Part shown: positions 25,040 through 33,305 of the stretch, in pieces
Layout of the letters: every line of letters starts with the position of its first letter
How positions within the stretch are numbered: the stretch's first letter is position 1
Source: Gemmatimonadaceae bacterium
GTDB lineage: Bacteria > Gemmatimonadota > Gemmatimonadetes > Gemmatimonadales > Gemmatimonadaceae
Assembly (NCBI GenBank): GCA_013361335.1
Contig: JABFYH010000166.1
Span: forward strand, 1 to 41,268
Direction: 5' to 3'
Length of the DNA: 41,268 nt
Position numbers and translations under genes: made by a program
The notes under the pieces: model-generated
What the model saw: the letters and a program-made list of their open reading frames with translations, nothing else
Told to the model about the DNA's origin: nothing
The model's database searches: none

Positions 25040-25539
25040 TGGCCCCTGACCTGGTCGTCCGTCGCGCGCGTCCCGGCGACGCGCCGGCGATCTCGCGGCT
25101 GAACAACACCTTCGCGAACGAGGGTCAGATGCTCGTGCGCAGCCCCGAGGTGATCGCGCTGGCGATCGACGACTACGTCGTGGTGCAGGTCGCGCGCGGC
25201 GAGCTGCTCGCCTGCGGCGCGCTCAAGGAGTACTCGCCGAGCGTGGCGGAGGTCGCGGCCATTGCCGTGTCCCGGGATGCGCACGGTCAGGGGCTCGGCC
25301 GCACGATCGTCGGCGCCGTCGAGGCGCTCGCTCGCAAGCGGGGGATCTTCGACGTGTTCGCGCTCACCCTCCAGCCGGAGTTCTTCGCGGCCGTGGGCTA
25401 CCAGCGCGTGGATCGGGCCCGGTATCCCGAGAAGATCCGGCGTGATTGCCTGGGCTGTGCACGGCGCTTCGCGTGCAACGAGATCTGTTTCGCCAAGAAT
25501 CTGCTGGCGGACCAGACGGCGGTGCCGCTGGCGGCCTGA
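25039..25539 (+). CDS. argA: Short-form N-acetylglutamate synthase (GNAT family)
   Basis: A 166-residue GNAT protein resembling the short N-acetylglutamate synthase of actinobacteria (Rv2747 type). It shows VVRRARPGDAPAI, ACGALKEYSPSVAEVAAIAV, the acetyl-CoA loop Q-G-L-G-R (HGQGLGRTI) and VFALTLQPEFFAAVGYQRV. The C-terminus carries four cysteines, C137-x2-C140-x5-C146-x3-C150, a pattern that recurs in this subgroup and may bind metal. It would make N-acetylglutamate to prime the pathway, and its place at the end of argCBD supports that. Start ATG overlaps the argD stop. Confidence 0.82.
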   Translation: MAPDLVVRRARPGDAPAISRLNNTFANEGQMLVRSPEVIALAIDDYVVVQVARGELLACGALKEYSPSVAEVAAIAVSRDAHGQGLGRTIVGAVEALARKRGIFDVFALTLQPEFFAAVGYQRVDRARYPEKIRRDCLGCARRFACNEICFAKNLLADQTAVPLAA

Positions 25540-25609
25540 TCGCGCCGCCGGCGTGCGTCGGCCCGTTAGATTGTCGACACACGCCACCGTCTCCTGAGCC
25601 ACGACATCG

Positions 25610-27208
25610 ATGCGCCGCCTCGTCCTGTCGGTCCTCGCGTTCACCGCCGCGCCGGGCTTGCTCCCCGCCCAGTACACCAGGTCAGCGGCGGACCGGCCGC
25701 GCCTCGTCGTCTTTCTCACCGTCGACCAGTTCAGGCCCGACTACCTCGACCGGTGGGCGCCGCAGCTCACCGGCGGGCTCGCGCGCCTGTCGCAGCATGG
25801 TGCGTTCTTCACGAACGCCTTTCAGGATCACGGCGTGACCGAGACGGCTCCCGGCCACTCCGTCACCATGTCCGGCCGCTTTCCCCGCTCCACGGGGATC
25901 GTGCGCAACACGGCCGGCGTGGAGGACCCACAGTCGCCGCTGCTCACGTCGCGCGACGCCCCGGCGTCGCCCTACCGGTTCCGCGGCTCCGTGCTCATCG
26001 ACTGGATCCGCACGCGCGACGCGCGGGCGCGCGCGCTGTCCATCTCTCGCAAGGATCGCGGCGCGATCCTGCCGCTGGGCCGCGCGAAGCAGAACGTCTT
26101 CTGGTATGCGACGTCGAACGGGGAGTTCACGACGAGCCGCTACTACGCCGACACCCTGCCCACCTGGATCAAGCGAGTGAACGGCCGGCGAGTCCCACAG
26201 CGGCTCGCCGGGCAGCAGTGGACCCTGCTTCTGCCGGCGGCGGAGTATCGTGAGCCGGATGACGTGCCGTTCGAGAACAATGGGCGGGACTTCACCTTCC
26301 CGCACACCATGCCCACGGACTCCGTAGGCGCCGCCGCCGAGCTTCCGACGACGCCCTGGATGGATCAGCTCACGCTCGACGCGGCGCTCGAGGGGTTGCA
26401 GGCGCTGCAGCTCGGCCGCGGCCCACAGACGGACGTCGTTGCCATCTCGCTGTCGGCGACCGACTACATCGGACATCGCTACGGGCCGGACTCACGCGAG
26501 CAGCACGACAACGTCCTGCGCCTCGATCGCGCGCTCGGCGCCTTCATCGATTCGCTGTACAAGCTGCGCGACTCGAGCACGATCGTGTTCGCCCTCACGG
26601 CCGATCATGGGGTGACGCCATTTCCCGAGCTCGTGGCGCAACGCACCCACCGGCCGGCGCCGCCACGGTTCGACATGCGGCCGGCGTTCGCGTCGCTCGT
26701 GACGGAGCTGCGGCAGGCTGGCGTCGATACCACCGCGATCACGCGCGACGGTCCGTTCATCTTCGCCGACCGCACCGTGTTCAGGAGTGCCGGCGTGGAT
26801 CCGGACCCGATCCTGCGCCGTCTCGCCCAGCGCCTGCGGGCCCTGCCATCCATCGCCCGGGTAGAGCGGGTGCGGGATCTGGCCGGCAAGGACACCGTCC
26901 ATGACGCCGTCACGCGCCGGTGGCTGCACATGATTCCCGCCGACGTGCCGATCGAATACGTCGTCACGGCGCGGGAAGGCACCTATCCTGTCGGCGCGAC
27001 GATCGCCGAGCACGGTGCGCCGTACGACGAGGATGCGCACGTGCCGGTGATCTTCTACGGGCCCTGGTTTCGCGCCGCCCGCATCGCGGACCGGGCCCTC
27101 GTGGTCGACATGGCGCCGACGCTCGCCGAGGTCGTCGGGGTCCCGCCCACCGAGCGTCTCGACGGCCATGTGCTCCGGCAGGCGCTCGTCTCTCCACCGC
27201 GCCGCTGA
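25610..27208 (+). CDS. PafA-type alkaline phosphatase / phosphodiesterase superfamily, exported
   Basis: A 532-residue alkaline phosphatase superfamily enzyme. The signal peptide is about 1-20 (ending LLPA-Q). PafA landmarks occur at the same numbering: metal-binding D39 in TVDQ, nucleophile T79 in TETAPGHS, N100 in IVRN, and the K148-x-R150 pair in SRKDRGAI. Later metal ligands are TADHG and HGAPYDEDAHVP. Such enzymes release phosphate from periplasmic phosphomonoesters without the calcium or high-phosphate limits of PhoA. TAGATT at 25567-25572 is a possible -10. The Smr-domain gene begins 2 bp after the stop codon, so an operon through MarC is likely. Confidence 0.9.
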   Translation: MRRLVLSVLAFTAAPGLLPAQYTRSAADRPRLVVFLTVDQFRPDYLDRWAPQLTGGLARLSQHGAFFTNAFQDHGVTETAPGHSVTMSGRFPRSTGIVRNTAGVEDPQSPLLTSRDAPASPYRFRGSVLIDWIRTRDARARALSISRKDRGAILPLGRAKQNVFWYATSNGEFTTSRYYADTLPTWIKRVNGRRVPQRLAGQQWTLLLPAAEYREPDDVPFENNGRDFTFPHTMPTDSVGAAAELPTTPWMDQLTLDAALEGLQALQLGRGPQTDVVAISLSATDYIGHRYGPDSREQHDNVLRLDRALGAFIDSLYKLRDSSTIVFALTADHGVTPFPELVAQRTHRPAPPRFDMRPAFASLVTELRQAGVDTTAITRDGPFIFADRTVFRSAGVDPDPILRRLAQRLRALPSIARVERVRDLAGKDTVHDAVTRRWLHMIPADVPIEYVVTAREGTYPVGATIAEHGAPYDEDAHVPVIFYGPWFRAARIADRALVVDMAPTLAEVVGVPPTERLDGHVLRQALVSPPRR

Positions 27209-27210
27209 GC

Positions 27211-27822
27211 ATGGCATCGCGGCGGGTGTCCGGTCTCGCGGGGCTGCAGCAGGCCTTCGACGAAGTCCGCTTCGGCGGGGCGCGCACCCTCAACCTGCGC
27301 GGCACCCTTCCCACCGCCAGCGAAGCGGCCGCACGGCTCGAGCAATGGCTGCGACAGCACCAGGTGCAGCAGTCCGGCGAGGTGCTGGTGATCACCGGTC
27401 GCGGCAACAACAGCGAGGGCGGCATCGCCGTCGTCCGCGAGACGAGCATCCGCGTCTTCCACGAGCTGCGGCGGAAGGGGGTGGTCGACGCCTTCGTCGA
27501 GCACACGGCGGGATCGTTCGTCGTGACCCTCGCCCCGATGAGGGCGCTGCTCGAGGCCACCGGGCGTCGGCGTGAACAGACACCACCGCCGACGCCCGCC
27601 ACCCCGCCCACGCTCGATGCGCTGACCGACGAGACTCGACAGCTCCTCCGCATCCTCGCCGAGCGATCGCTGGATGCGCTCGGGGTGCGAGATCGCGATC
27701 CGTTCGTGGCAGGAGAGATGCTGCGCCTGTTCGGCTCCCTCGCGTCCACCGTTCCTGCGGGGCCGGACCGGGAGCGACGCCTTCGGACCGCGATCCGCTC
27801 CGCGATGACCGAGTACGACTAG
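27211..27822 (+). CDS. Smr-domain protein with altered catalytic motif
   Basis: A 203-residue protein whose residues ~25-115 form a Smr (MutS2 C-terminal type) domain: LNLRG at the first strand, VLVITGRGNNSEGG in the second, and FVVTLAP near the end. The usual first motif is L-D-L-H-G, in which the His is important for nuclease function; here it is L-N-L-R-G, so nuclease activity may be lost. TGRG is kept. Pro/Thr-rich linker (~122-140) leads to a helical C-terminal region of unknown role. Start ATG lies 2 bp after the phosphatase stop, and the MarC-type gene starts immediately after this gene. Confidence 0.8.
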   Translation: MASRRVSGLAGLQQAFDEVRFGGARTLNLRGTLPTASEAAARLEQWLRQHQVQQSGEVLVITGRGNNSEGGIAVVRETSIRVFHELRRKGVVDAFVEHTAGSFVVTLAPMRALLEATGRRREQTPPPTPATPPTLDALTDETRQLLRILAERSLDALGVRDRDPFVAGEMLRLFGSLASTVPAGPDRERRLRTAIRSAMTEYD

Positions 27823-28449
27823 GTGCAGACCTATCTCCAGTTCGCGCTGATCACCTTCACCTCGGTCCTCTTCATCGTGGACCCGATCGCGGTGGTGCCG
27901 ACGTATTTGGTGATCACCCAGGGGCAGTCCCAGGCGCAGCGCCGCGTGACCGCGAGTCGGGCGTGCATCGCGGCGGTGCTGCTGCTCGTCACCTTCGCCG
28001 CGATGGGCCGCGCGATCTTCGAGCTGTTCGGCATCACGCTGCCCGCCTTCCGCATCGCCGGCGGGCTGATTCTCTGGCTCGTCGCGATGGACATGCTGCG
28101 CGGCAATCGGTCCACCCAGGAGGGAACGGCGGAGATCACCGAGGCGACGGTGAAGGACGACGTCGCGATCACGCCGCTCGCCATGCCGATGCTCGCCGGG
28201 CCCGGCGCCATCTCCACCGTCATGGTGCTCTCGGGCCAGGCCCGCACCATGCCGCAGAACGTCGTCGTCTACGGCTCCATCCTGCTGGCCCTGTTCATCT
28301 CATGGGTCACCCTCCGCGCCGCCGAAGGGCTCGTGCTGCGCATCGGCCAGACCGGGATTCGCGTGCTGACACGCCTCATGGGCCTCCTGCTGGCCGCGAT
28401 CGCCGTGCAGTTCGTGATCACTGGCGTGCGCGAGGCGGCGGGGTTGTGA
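27823..28449 (+). CDS. MarC family integral membrane protein
   Basis: A 208-residue membrane protein with six predicted helices. It matches MarC/UPF0056: FIVDPIAVVPTYLVIT near the N-terminus, FRIAGGLILWLVAMDML, VAITPLAMPMLAGPGAISTVMVL, and a last helix with LLLAAIAVQFVITGV. The family's transport function is not settled (older claims of multiple antibiotic resistance were not borne out; neutral amino acid transport is proposed for some). GTG start is the base right after the Smr stop codon. Confidence 0.92.
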   Translation: MQTYLQFALITFTSVLFIVDPIAVVPTYLVITQGQSQAQRRVTASRACIAAVLLLVTFAAMGRAIFELFGITLPAFRIAGGLILWLVAMDMLRGNRSTQEGTAEITEATVKDDVAITPLAMPMLAGPGAISTVMVLSGQARTMPQNVVVYGSILLALFISWVTLRAAEGLVLRIGQTGIRVLTRLMGLLLAAIAVQFVITGVREAAGL

Positions 28450-28529
28450 CTGGTCGCTGCAACGCACGAGGCGCGGCGACCGCCGCGCGTCAGCTCCCGT
28501 CGGTCGTCCCTTCCACCACCGGAACACTC

Positions 28530-30662
28530 ATGCTGCGTCGTCCGTCTCTCGCGCTCCTCCCCATTCTTCTCGCGTTCGCCGGCAGCACGCCCCTCGACGC
28601 GCAGCAGAACGCCACCACACTTCCCGGCTACACCGCGTCCTCGAGCGCGGCCGAGCGTGCGGTGGAAGCACAGGCGATCGCACGTCCGAGCGCCGCCCGT
28701 GCCCGCGAGCTGTCCCGCGCCCTCTCGGCCGAGACGCACGTGTCCGGCACGCCGGCACAGGCGCGAACGCGCGACTACGTGATCGCGCAGATGCGCGCGA
28801 TGGGACTCGAGACCGAAGTGCGGCAGTACGACGTGTTCATCCCGCACCCGACGTCGGTGCAGCTCTGGCGCGTGGCGCCGCGTCCGCGCCAGATCACCCT
28901 CGCCGAACCGGCGGTGGCCGGCGACCCGACGTCGGCGCTCGCGCAGTATCTCACCGTGAACGGGTACAGCGGCCAGGGCGACGTCACCGGCGAGGTCGTC
29001 TACGTCAACTACGGGCTGATCGAGGACTACGCGCAGCTCGACTCGCTCGGCGTCTCCGTGCGCGGGAAGATCGCCGTCGCGCGGTACGGCCGGTCGTTTC
29101 GCGGGATCAAGGCGCGCGAGGCGGAGAAGCACGGGGCCGTCGCGTTGCTCATCTACAGCGATCCACAGGACGACGGGTACGTGCGCGGCGACGTCTATCC
29201 CAACGGGCCCATGCGCAACCGCACCGGCGTGCAGCGCGGCAGCGTGATGAACGGCGCCGGCGATCCGGCGACGCCCGGCTACGCGAGCAAGGCCGGTGCG
29301 CCGCGCCTGGCCGAGAGCCGGATGGACATCCCCCATATCCCGGTCGTTCCCATCTCCTACGGCAACGCCGGCGAGCTGCTCGACGAACTGCGCGGCCGCG
29401 ACGTGCCGCAGGGGTGGCAGGGTGGCCTCCCCTTCCGCTATCACGCCGGACCGGGTCCGGTGCGGGCGCGCGTCCGCGTGACGGACGACCGTGCGACTCG
29501 TGGAACGAAGCCGATCTACGACACCTTCGGCATCGTGCGCGGCAGCGAGCGTCCGGACGAGCTGGTGATCGTGGGCGGCCATCGCGACGCGTGGGGTCCG
29601 GGGGCTGCGGACAATGTGAGCGGCACGGTGAGCGTGCTCGAGGCGGCGCGCGCCGTAGCCGAAGCGGTGAAGGCGGGGCATCGGCCGAAGCGCACGATTC
29701 TGTTCGCCACCTGGGACGCGGAGGAGTGGGGGCTCATCGGTTCGTCCGAGTACGTCGAGGACGACTCGCTGCGCCTCCTCCGCGGTGGCGTCGCCTACTT
29801 CAACCAGGATGTCGCGGCGCAGGGGTCGCGATTCGGCGGCGGCGGCTCGCCGTCGATGCGTCCGGCGCTCCGCGACGTCGCGCGGCAGGTGCCCGACCCG
29901 AGCGGCAAGGGCAGCGTGTACGCCGAATGGCGGCGCACCTCCGCGGTCGCGGACACCGCCGAGCCGGCGATGGGCGACCCCGGCGGCGGCTCCGACTTCG
30001 CCGGCTTCTACAACCACCTCGGCGTGCCCATCGCCGAATGGGGCTTCGGCGGAGCAGGGGGCGTGTACCACTCGCAGTACGACGACTTCGCCTGGATGTC
30101 CCGCTTCGGCGACAGCAGCTTCGCCTACCATGCCGCGGCGGCGCGCATCGCCGCGGCGATGGTGCTGCGCTTCGCGAACGCCGAGATCCTCCCGTACGAC
30201 TACGTGGAGTTCGCGCGCACGATGCAGCGATATCTCCCCGCGCTGGATCGCGCGCTGGCCGCAAAGCGGTGGAGTGCCTCGTCGGCCGCGCTGCGCGACG
30301 CGATCGCAGCGATGGAGACGGAAGCCGTCGGCTTCACGGCCGCGCGTGACCGCGTGCTCGCGAGCGGGACGCCGGCGCCCGATCGTCTCGCCGCGGTGAA
30401 CGCCGCGCTGCTCGGCGTCGAACGTGCCCTCGTGCGGCCCGAAGGGCTTCGCACGCGTCCCTGGTATCGCAACCTCATCTACGTAGCCGACGTGGACAAC
30501 GGCTACGCGAACATGGTCTTCCCATCGGTGAACGAGGCACTGCGCGCGAACGACGAACGCCTCACCGGCACCGAGATCGCGGACCTCGCGACGCGCTTCG
30601 CCGGCGCGACGCGGGCGCTCGCGTCGGCGCGTGCCGCGCTCGGCGAAGCACCATCGCGTTGA
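28530..30662 (+). CDS. Exported M28 peptidase (glutamate carboxypeptidase II-like)
   Basis: A 710-residue zinc peptidase like human GCPII/transferrin receptor. Residues 1-25 are a signal peptide (PLDA-QQ). A PA domain (about 150-290) interrupts the peptidase fold. Zinc ligands and catalytic residues are visible: H351-x-D353 (GGHRDAWGPG), bridging D361 (AADNVSG), the E398-E399 pair in WDAEEWG, an Asp in GGGSDFAGF and a His in VYHSQYDDF. The C-terminal helical dimerisation domain follows. It likely trims peptides or folyl/N-acylated dipeptides in the periplasm. ATG 28530 has a weak Shine-Dalgarno (CCGGAA). Confidence 0.92.
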   Translation: MLRRPSLALLPILLAFAGSTPLDAQQNATTLPGYTASSSAAERAVEAQAIARPSAARARELSRALSAETHVSGTPAQARTRDYVIAQMRAMGLETEVRQYDVFIPHPTSVQLWRVAPRPRQITLAEPAVAGDPTSALAQYLTVNGYSGQGDVTGEVVYVNYGLIEDYAQLDSLGVSVRGKIAVARYGRSFRGIKAREAEKHGAVALLIYSDPQDDGYVRGDVYPNGPMRNRTGVQRGSVMNGAGDPATPGYASKAGAPRLAESRMDIPHIPVVPISYGNAGELLDELRGRDVPQGWQGGLPFRYHAGPGPVRARVRVTDDRATRGTKPIYDTFGIVRGSERPDELVIVGGHRDAWGPGAADNVSGTVSVLEAARAVAEAVKAGHRPKRTILFATWDAEEWGLIGSSEYVEDDSLRLLRGGVAYFNQDVAAQGSRFGGGGSPSMRPALRDVARQVPDPSGKGSVYAEWRRTSAVADTAEPAMGDPGGGSDFAGFYNHLGVPIAEWGFGGAGGVYHSQYDDFAWMSRFGDSSFAYHAAAARIAAAMVLRFANAEILPYDYVEFARTMQRYLPALDRALAAKRWSASSAALRDAIAAMETEAVGFTAARDRVLASGTPAPDRLAAVNAALLGVERALVRPEGLRTRPWYRNLIYVADVDNGYANMVFPSVNEALRANDERLTGTEIADLATRFAGATRALASARAALGEAPSR

Positions 30663-30677
30663 CGACGGCCGCCTGAC

Positions 30678-30707
30678 GCTCAGTCGCGGCGGTCGCTGCG
30701 GCTGAGC
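30678..30707 (+). terminator. Candidate hairpin after the M28 peptidase
   Basis: A 10-bp stem with one G-U pair (30678-30687 with 30698-30707), 15 bases past the stop. No U-tract. Further on, TATTGCG occurs twice (30771 and 30790) just upstream of the regulator gene. Confidence 0.4.
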
Positions 30708-30812
30708 CCGCACGGACGAATCGTAGCGCACGTGCGGGCGAAGCGACCCGTGCCGATCCATGGGCCCGCCTATTGCGAAGCCGCGAACGTATTGCGGGCT
30801 TGGAGGTTAGAG

Positions 30813-31562
30813 GTGGCGCAGCGAAGCGAGGCGAACGGCGCGACGATTCCGCGTCTGTCGCTCACCCAGCGGTTGGCGGTTCAGGACTACGCCGCGCGTG
30901 CGAGTTGGCCGGCCGGATTCCAGATCTACGAGCGGGGCGCCAGCGCGGACGGCGTGTTCGTCGTGGTGCGTGGGCGCGTGGTGCTTCGCAGTCGTGTGCG
31001 CGCCGGCCGCGGATTCGTCCCGTGGGTGGCGACTCCCGGCGAGACGTTCGGCGCGGAGGGACTCTCGCCCAACGGCTGCTACGCCACCGATGCGCGCGCA
31101 GACGAGGAGACGGAGACGCTGTTCCTCAGCACGAGCAAGCTGCGCGCGTTCATTCGTGAACAGCCGGCCCATGCGCTCGCCGTCATCGGTCAGGTGATGG
31201 GCGAGCGTACCGTGCTGCTCGACAAGCTGCGCGAGCTGACGACGCTCTCGGTGGAACAGCGTCTCGTGGCCGCCCTGCGCCGCATGGCGGCGAACGACTG
31301 CTTCGCCGCCAGCGACGGGCGCATCGAGCTGTGCAGCTCGCGCTATCGTCTGCTCTGCGAGTTCGTCGGCGCAACACGCGAATCCGTGTCGTTGGTGCTG
31401 GGGCGTCTGAGCGGCGAGGGGCTGGTGGAGCGGTGCGGCAGCACGCTCTACGTCACGCCCTCGGCCCGCCTGTTCGAGCGCCTCGACGACGCCGGCAGCC
31501 CCGACGACGTCGTGCTCGTCGGGGGGCTCGCCGACGCGGACGTGGCGCCGGCGCTCCAGTAG
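30813..31562 (+). CDS. Crp/Fnr family transcriptional regulator
   Basis: A 249-residue regulator with an N-terminal cyclic-nucleotide-binding-like jelly roll (about 20-125, including FQIYERGASADGVFVVVRGRVVLRS) and a C-terminal winged helix whose recognition part reads LLCEFVGATRESVSLVLGRLSGEGLVER. It lacks the FNR N-terminal Cys cluster, and the phosphate cassette of cAMP-binding CRP is not evident, so the effector is unknown. I chose GTG 30813 over GTG 30732 because GGAGG lies six bases before it, an ideal ribosome-binding site. It has an unusually long tail after the wing. Confidence 0.88.
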   Translation: MAQRSEANGATIPRLSLTQRLAVQDYAARASWPAGFQIYERGASADGVFVVVRGRVVLRSRVRAGRGFVPWVATPGETFGAEGLSPNGCYATDARADEETETLFLSTSKLRAFIREQPAHALAVIGQVMGERTVLLDKLRELTTLSVEQRLVAALRRMAANDCFAASDGRIELCSSRYRLLCEFVGATRESVSLVLGRLSGEGLVERCGSTLYVTPSARLFERLDDAGSPDDVVLVGGLADADVAPALQ

Positions 31563-31617
31563 CAGCGGTATCGGGCAGCAGACGCGCCGCCGTCCGCGGC
31601 GCGCCGTCCGCCGTCGG

Positions 31618-31623
31618 TATATT
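31618..31623 (+). promoter_or_regulatory. -10-like TATATT before small ORF and hydrolase
   Basis: TATATT followed by GCGG lies 22 bases before a small open frame (31646). No -35 is visible. It is the only promoter-like element between the Crp-type regulator and the hydrolase. Confidence 0.35.
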
Positions 31624-31645
31624 GCGGCACGCCCGCCAGCCTCGC

Positions 31646-31729
31646 ATGCCGACCCTGCCCGCACCTCACCGTCTTTCCACTCGCATCGCCGACGTCCCGC
31701 GACGGATCCTCGTCGGCGTGCGCCATTGA
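31646..31729 (+). CDS. Possible 27-residue leader or small protein
   Basis: A 28-codon frame (MPTLPAPHRLSTRIADVPRR... ending VRH) whose TGA overlaps the ATG of the hydrolase as TGATG. It is basic and hydrophilic, with no membrane helix. The position suggests translational coupling. There is no clear ribosome-binding site, so it may be chance. Confidence 0.3.
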   Translation: MPTLPAPHRLSTRIADVPRRILVGVRH

Positions 31730-32601
31730 TGCTCGGCTGGCTGGTGTTGCCGGCGCTCGCCGGTGTCGGCGCGGTCTGGCGTCGTCTCGCGTCGCGGCGG
31801 ATCGAGGCTCGCTACGCCGAGCGCACCACCCTCGCGGCGGACGGCGTCGTCCCCGGCGCGGCGTCGTTCACGCTGACGGGCACCAATGGGCGCGCACTGC
31901 TGCTGCTGCACGGTTCGGGCGACTCTCCGCAGACGCTCCGCTATCTCGGCGAGCGACTCAACGCCGCCGGCTTCACCGTGCATGCGCCGCTGCTGCCCGG
32001 GCATGGGCGATCGCCGCGCGACTTCGCGCAGGTGACCGCGGTGGCGTACCTGGCGGCGGCGCGCGCCGCGCTCGACACGCTGCGGGCGCGTCACGGGTGG
32101 ATCGGCGTGGCAGGGCTGTCGATGGGTGGGGCGCTGGCCACACAGCTGGCCGCGGAGGCGGCGGACGTGCGAGTGCTCGTGCTCATGGCGCCGTATCTCG
32201 CCGCGACGCCGCAGGTCGCGTGGGCCACCCGCACCGCGCCGGTCTGGGGGCTGGTGCAGCCGTACGTGGACGCGCGCGGCGGCCTTTCCGTGCACGACCC
32301 GGTGGCGCGGGCTGCCAGCTATGCGTACGGCGTCGTGGCGCCCCGGGCGCTGCGCGCGCTGCTGGAGACGGCGGCGAAGGGGCGCGCCGCGCTCGCGCAG
32401 GTGACGGTGCCGACGCTGGTCATCCATTCGCGCGCCGACAACCGCATTCCCGAGGCGACGGTGACGGAGACGATGGCGACACTCCGTGCACCCACCGAGC
32501 GACACTGGGTCACCGGGTGTGGGCACGTCATCACGGTGGATTACTGCAAGGACACCGTGGCGAACCTGGTGCTGGCCTTTCTCGCGCGCCACGCCGGCTG
32601 A
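31729..32601 (+). CDS. Alpha/beta hydrolase (carboxylesterase/lysophospholipase-like)
   Basis: A 290-residue hydrolase. Residues 1-18 are a hydrophobic segment that could be a membrane anchor. The oxyanion region is LLLHGSGDS, the nucleophile elbow is G-L-S131-M-G, the acid is in HSRADNRIP and the catalytic His in GCGHVITVD. These resemble the est30/monoacylglycerol-lipase group of serine esterases. Substrate unknown. ATG 31729 overlaps the preceding TGA; a TTG one codon earlier is less likely. A 14-bp palindrome (32602-32615) begins at the stop codon and may help terminate transcription. The next gene is convergent. Confidence 0.88.
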   Translation: MLGWLVLPALAGVGAVWRRLASRRIEARYAERTTLAADGVVPGAASFTLTGTNGRALLLLHGSGDSPQTLRYLGERLNAAGFTVHAPLLPGHGRSPRDFAQVTAVAYLAAARAALDTLRARHGWIGVAGLSMGGALATQLAAEAADVRVLVLMAPYLAATPQVAWATRTAPVWGLVQPYVDARGGLSVHDPVARAASYAYGVVAPRALRALLETAAKGRAALAQVTVPTLVIHSRADNRIPEATVTETMATLRAPTERHWVTGCGHVITVDYCKDTVANLVLAFLARHAG

Positions 32602-32653
32602 GCGACCGCGGTCGCCTCGCGCCGGCGGGCGCGCAAGAAGGGCCGGCGGTCGG

Positions 32654-33106
32654 TCAGCCGGTGACGCGGTCGATGAGACTCTCGCCGACTTCCTTCACCG
32701 CTTCGAAGCCCGACACGGCGGCGTTCTGCGCCTGTTCGGCGACGCCCGACGCGACGCGCTTCACGCGCGTTCCCAGCCCCTGCGAGCGGCTCTGCGACCC
32801 GCCGCCGCTCGACGACTTCGCCGTGCGCCGCGTGCTGCGCTTGGCGCCGCCCTTCTTCGCGCCACCCCGCTTCGCGCCGCCGCGCTTGGCACCACCACGC
32901 TTGGCGCCACCACGCTTCATCGTCGAGCCGCCACGCTTCGCGGACGACCGCTTCGCGCCGCCCTTCTTGGCGCCGCCGCGCCGTGCCGATCCCTTCTTCG
33001 CGCCGCGCTTCGCGCTCTTCTTCGCGCCGGAGCGCTTCGCCGTCGACCCGCGACGTGCGCTCTTCTTGCCCGCGCGCTTCGTCCCGCGCTTCTTCTTCAT
33101 TGCCAT
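32654..33106 (-). CDS. Histone-H1-like basic repeat protein
   Basis: A 150-residue strongly basic protein. Residues 1-95 are Lys/Arg/Gly/Ala/Ser only, with five perfect or near-perfect KRGGA units (64-88) and looser copies on both sides. Residues ~108-150 form a non-repetitive amphipathic helical tail (VKRVASGVAEQAQNAAVSGF). The composition resembles histone H1-like and AlgP-type DNA-binding tails. It probably coats nucleic acid; this is inference. AGGAGA sits 7 bases before the ATG. The gene stands alone. The N-terminal extension of the LigD polymerase gene (36010) has a similar Lys/Ser/Arg-rich composition. Confidence 0.8.
   Translation of the reverse strand: MAMKKKRGTKRAGKKSARRGSTAKRSGAKKSAKRGAKKGSARRGGAKKGGAKRSSAKRGGSTMKRGGAKRGGAKRGGAKRGGAKKGGAKRSTRRTAKSSSGGGSQSRSQGLGTRVKRVASGVAEQAQNAAVSGFEAVKEVGESLIDRVTG
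32843..32917 (-). repeat. 15-bp tandem repeat encoding KRGGA units
   Basis: Five tandem 15-base units in the basic protein gene, nearly identical in DNA as well as protein. Such a tract can change copy number by slippage in steps that keep the frame. Confidence 0.7.
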
Positions 33107-33305
33107 CGCTGCGTCTCCTCTGCCAGATAGTGGCTATCGGTGCTGCGCGAATCGGGTGTCCCTTGCGCAAGTTTCGGGCGCACCATCGCACCCACGGACT
33201 TGCTGCCGCTCCATCACGTCATCATCCGCGCACGTCGCCGCGAGTGCGCACGCCGCAAAGATGGCGCGGCGCGGCCGCCTCGGCCAGCAGCAGCACGCGC
33301 GTCGA

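Noticed and set aside
28269-30761. 830-codon open frame on the minus strand opposite the M28 peptidase
   Set aside because: Low-complexity Arg/His/Val translation without a domain; the plus strand carries the full zinc peptidase motif set.
30771-30796. TATTGCG direct repeat as an operator for the Crp-type regulator
   Set aside because: Only two 7-base copies 19 bp apart, no dyad, and similar TATTGCG strings occur elsewhere in the window, so chance or a promoter element is as likely.
32843-32917. Regular repeat as a possible CRISPR array
   Set aside because: Units are contiguous 15-mers without spacers and are in frame within a basic protein gene.
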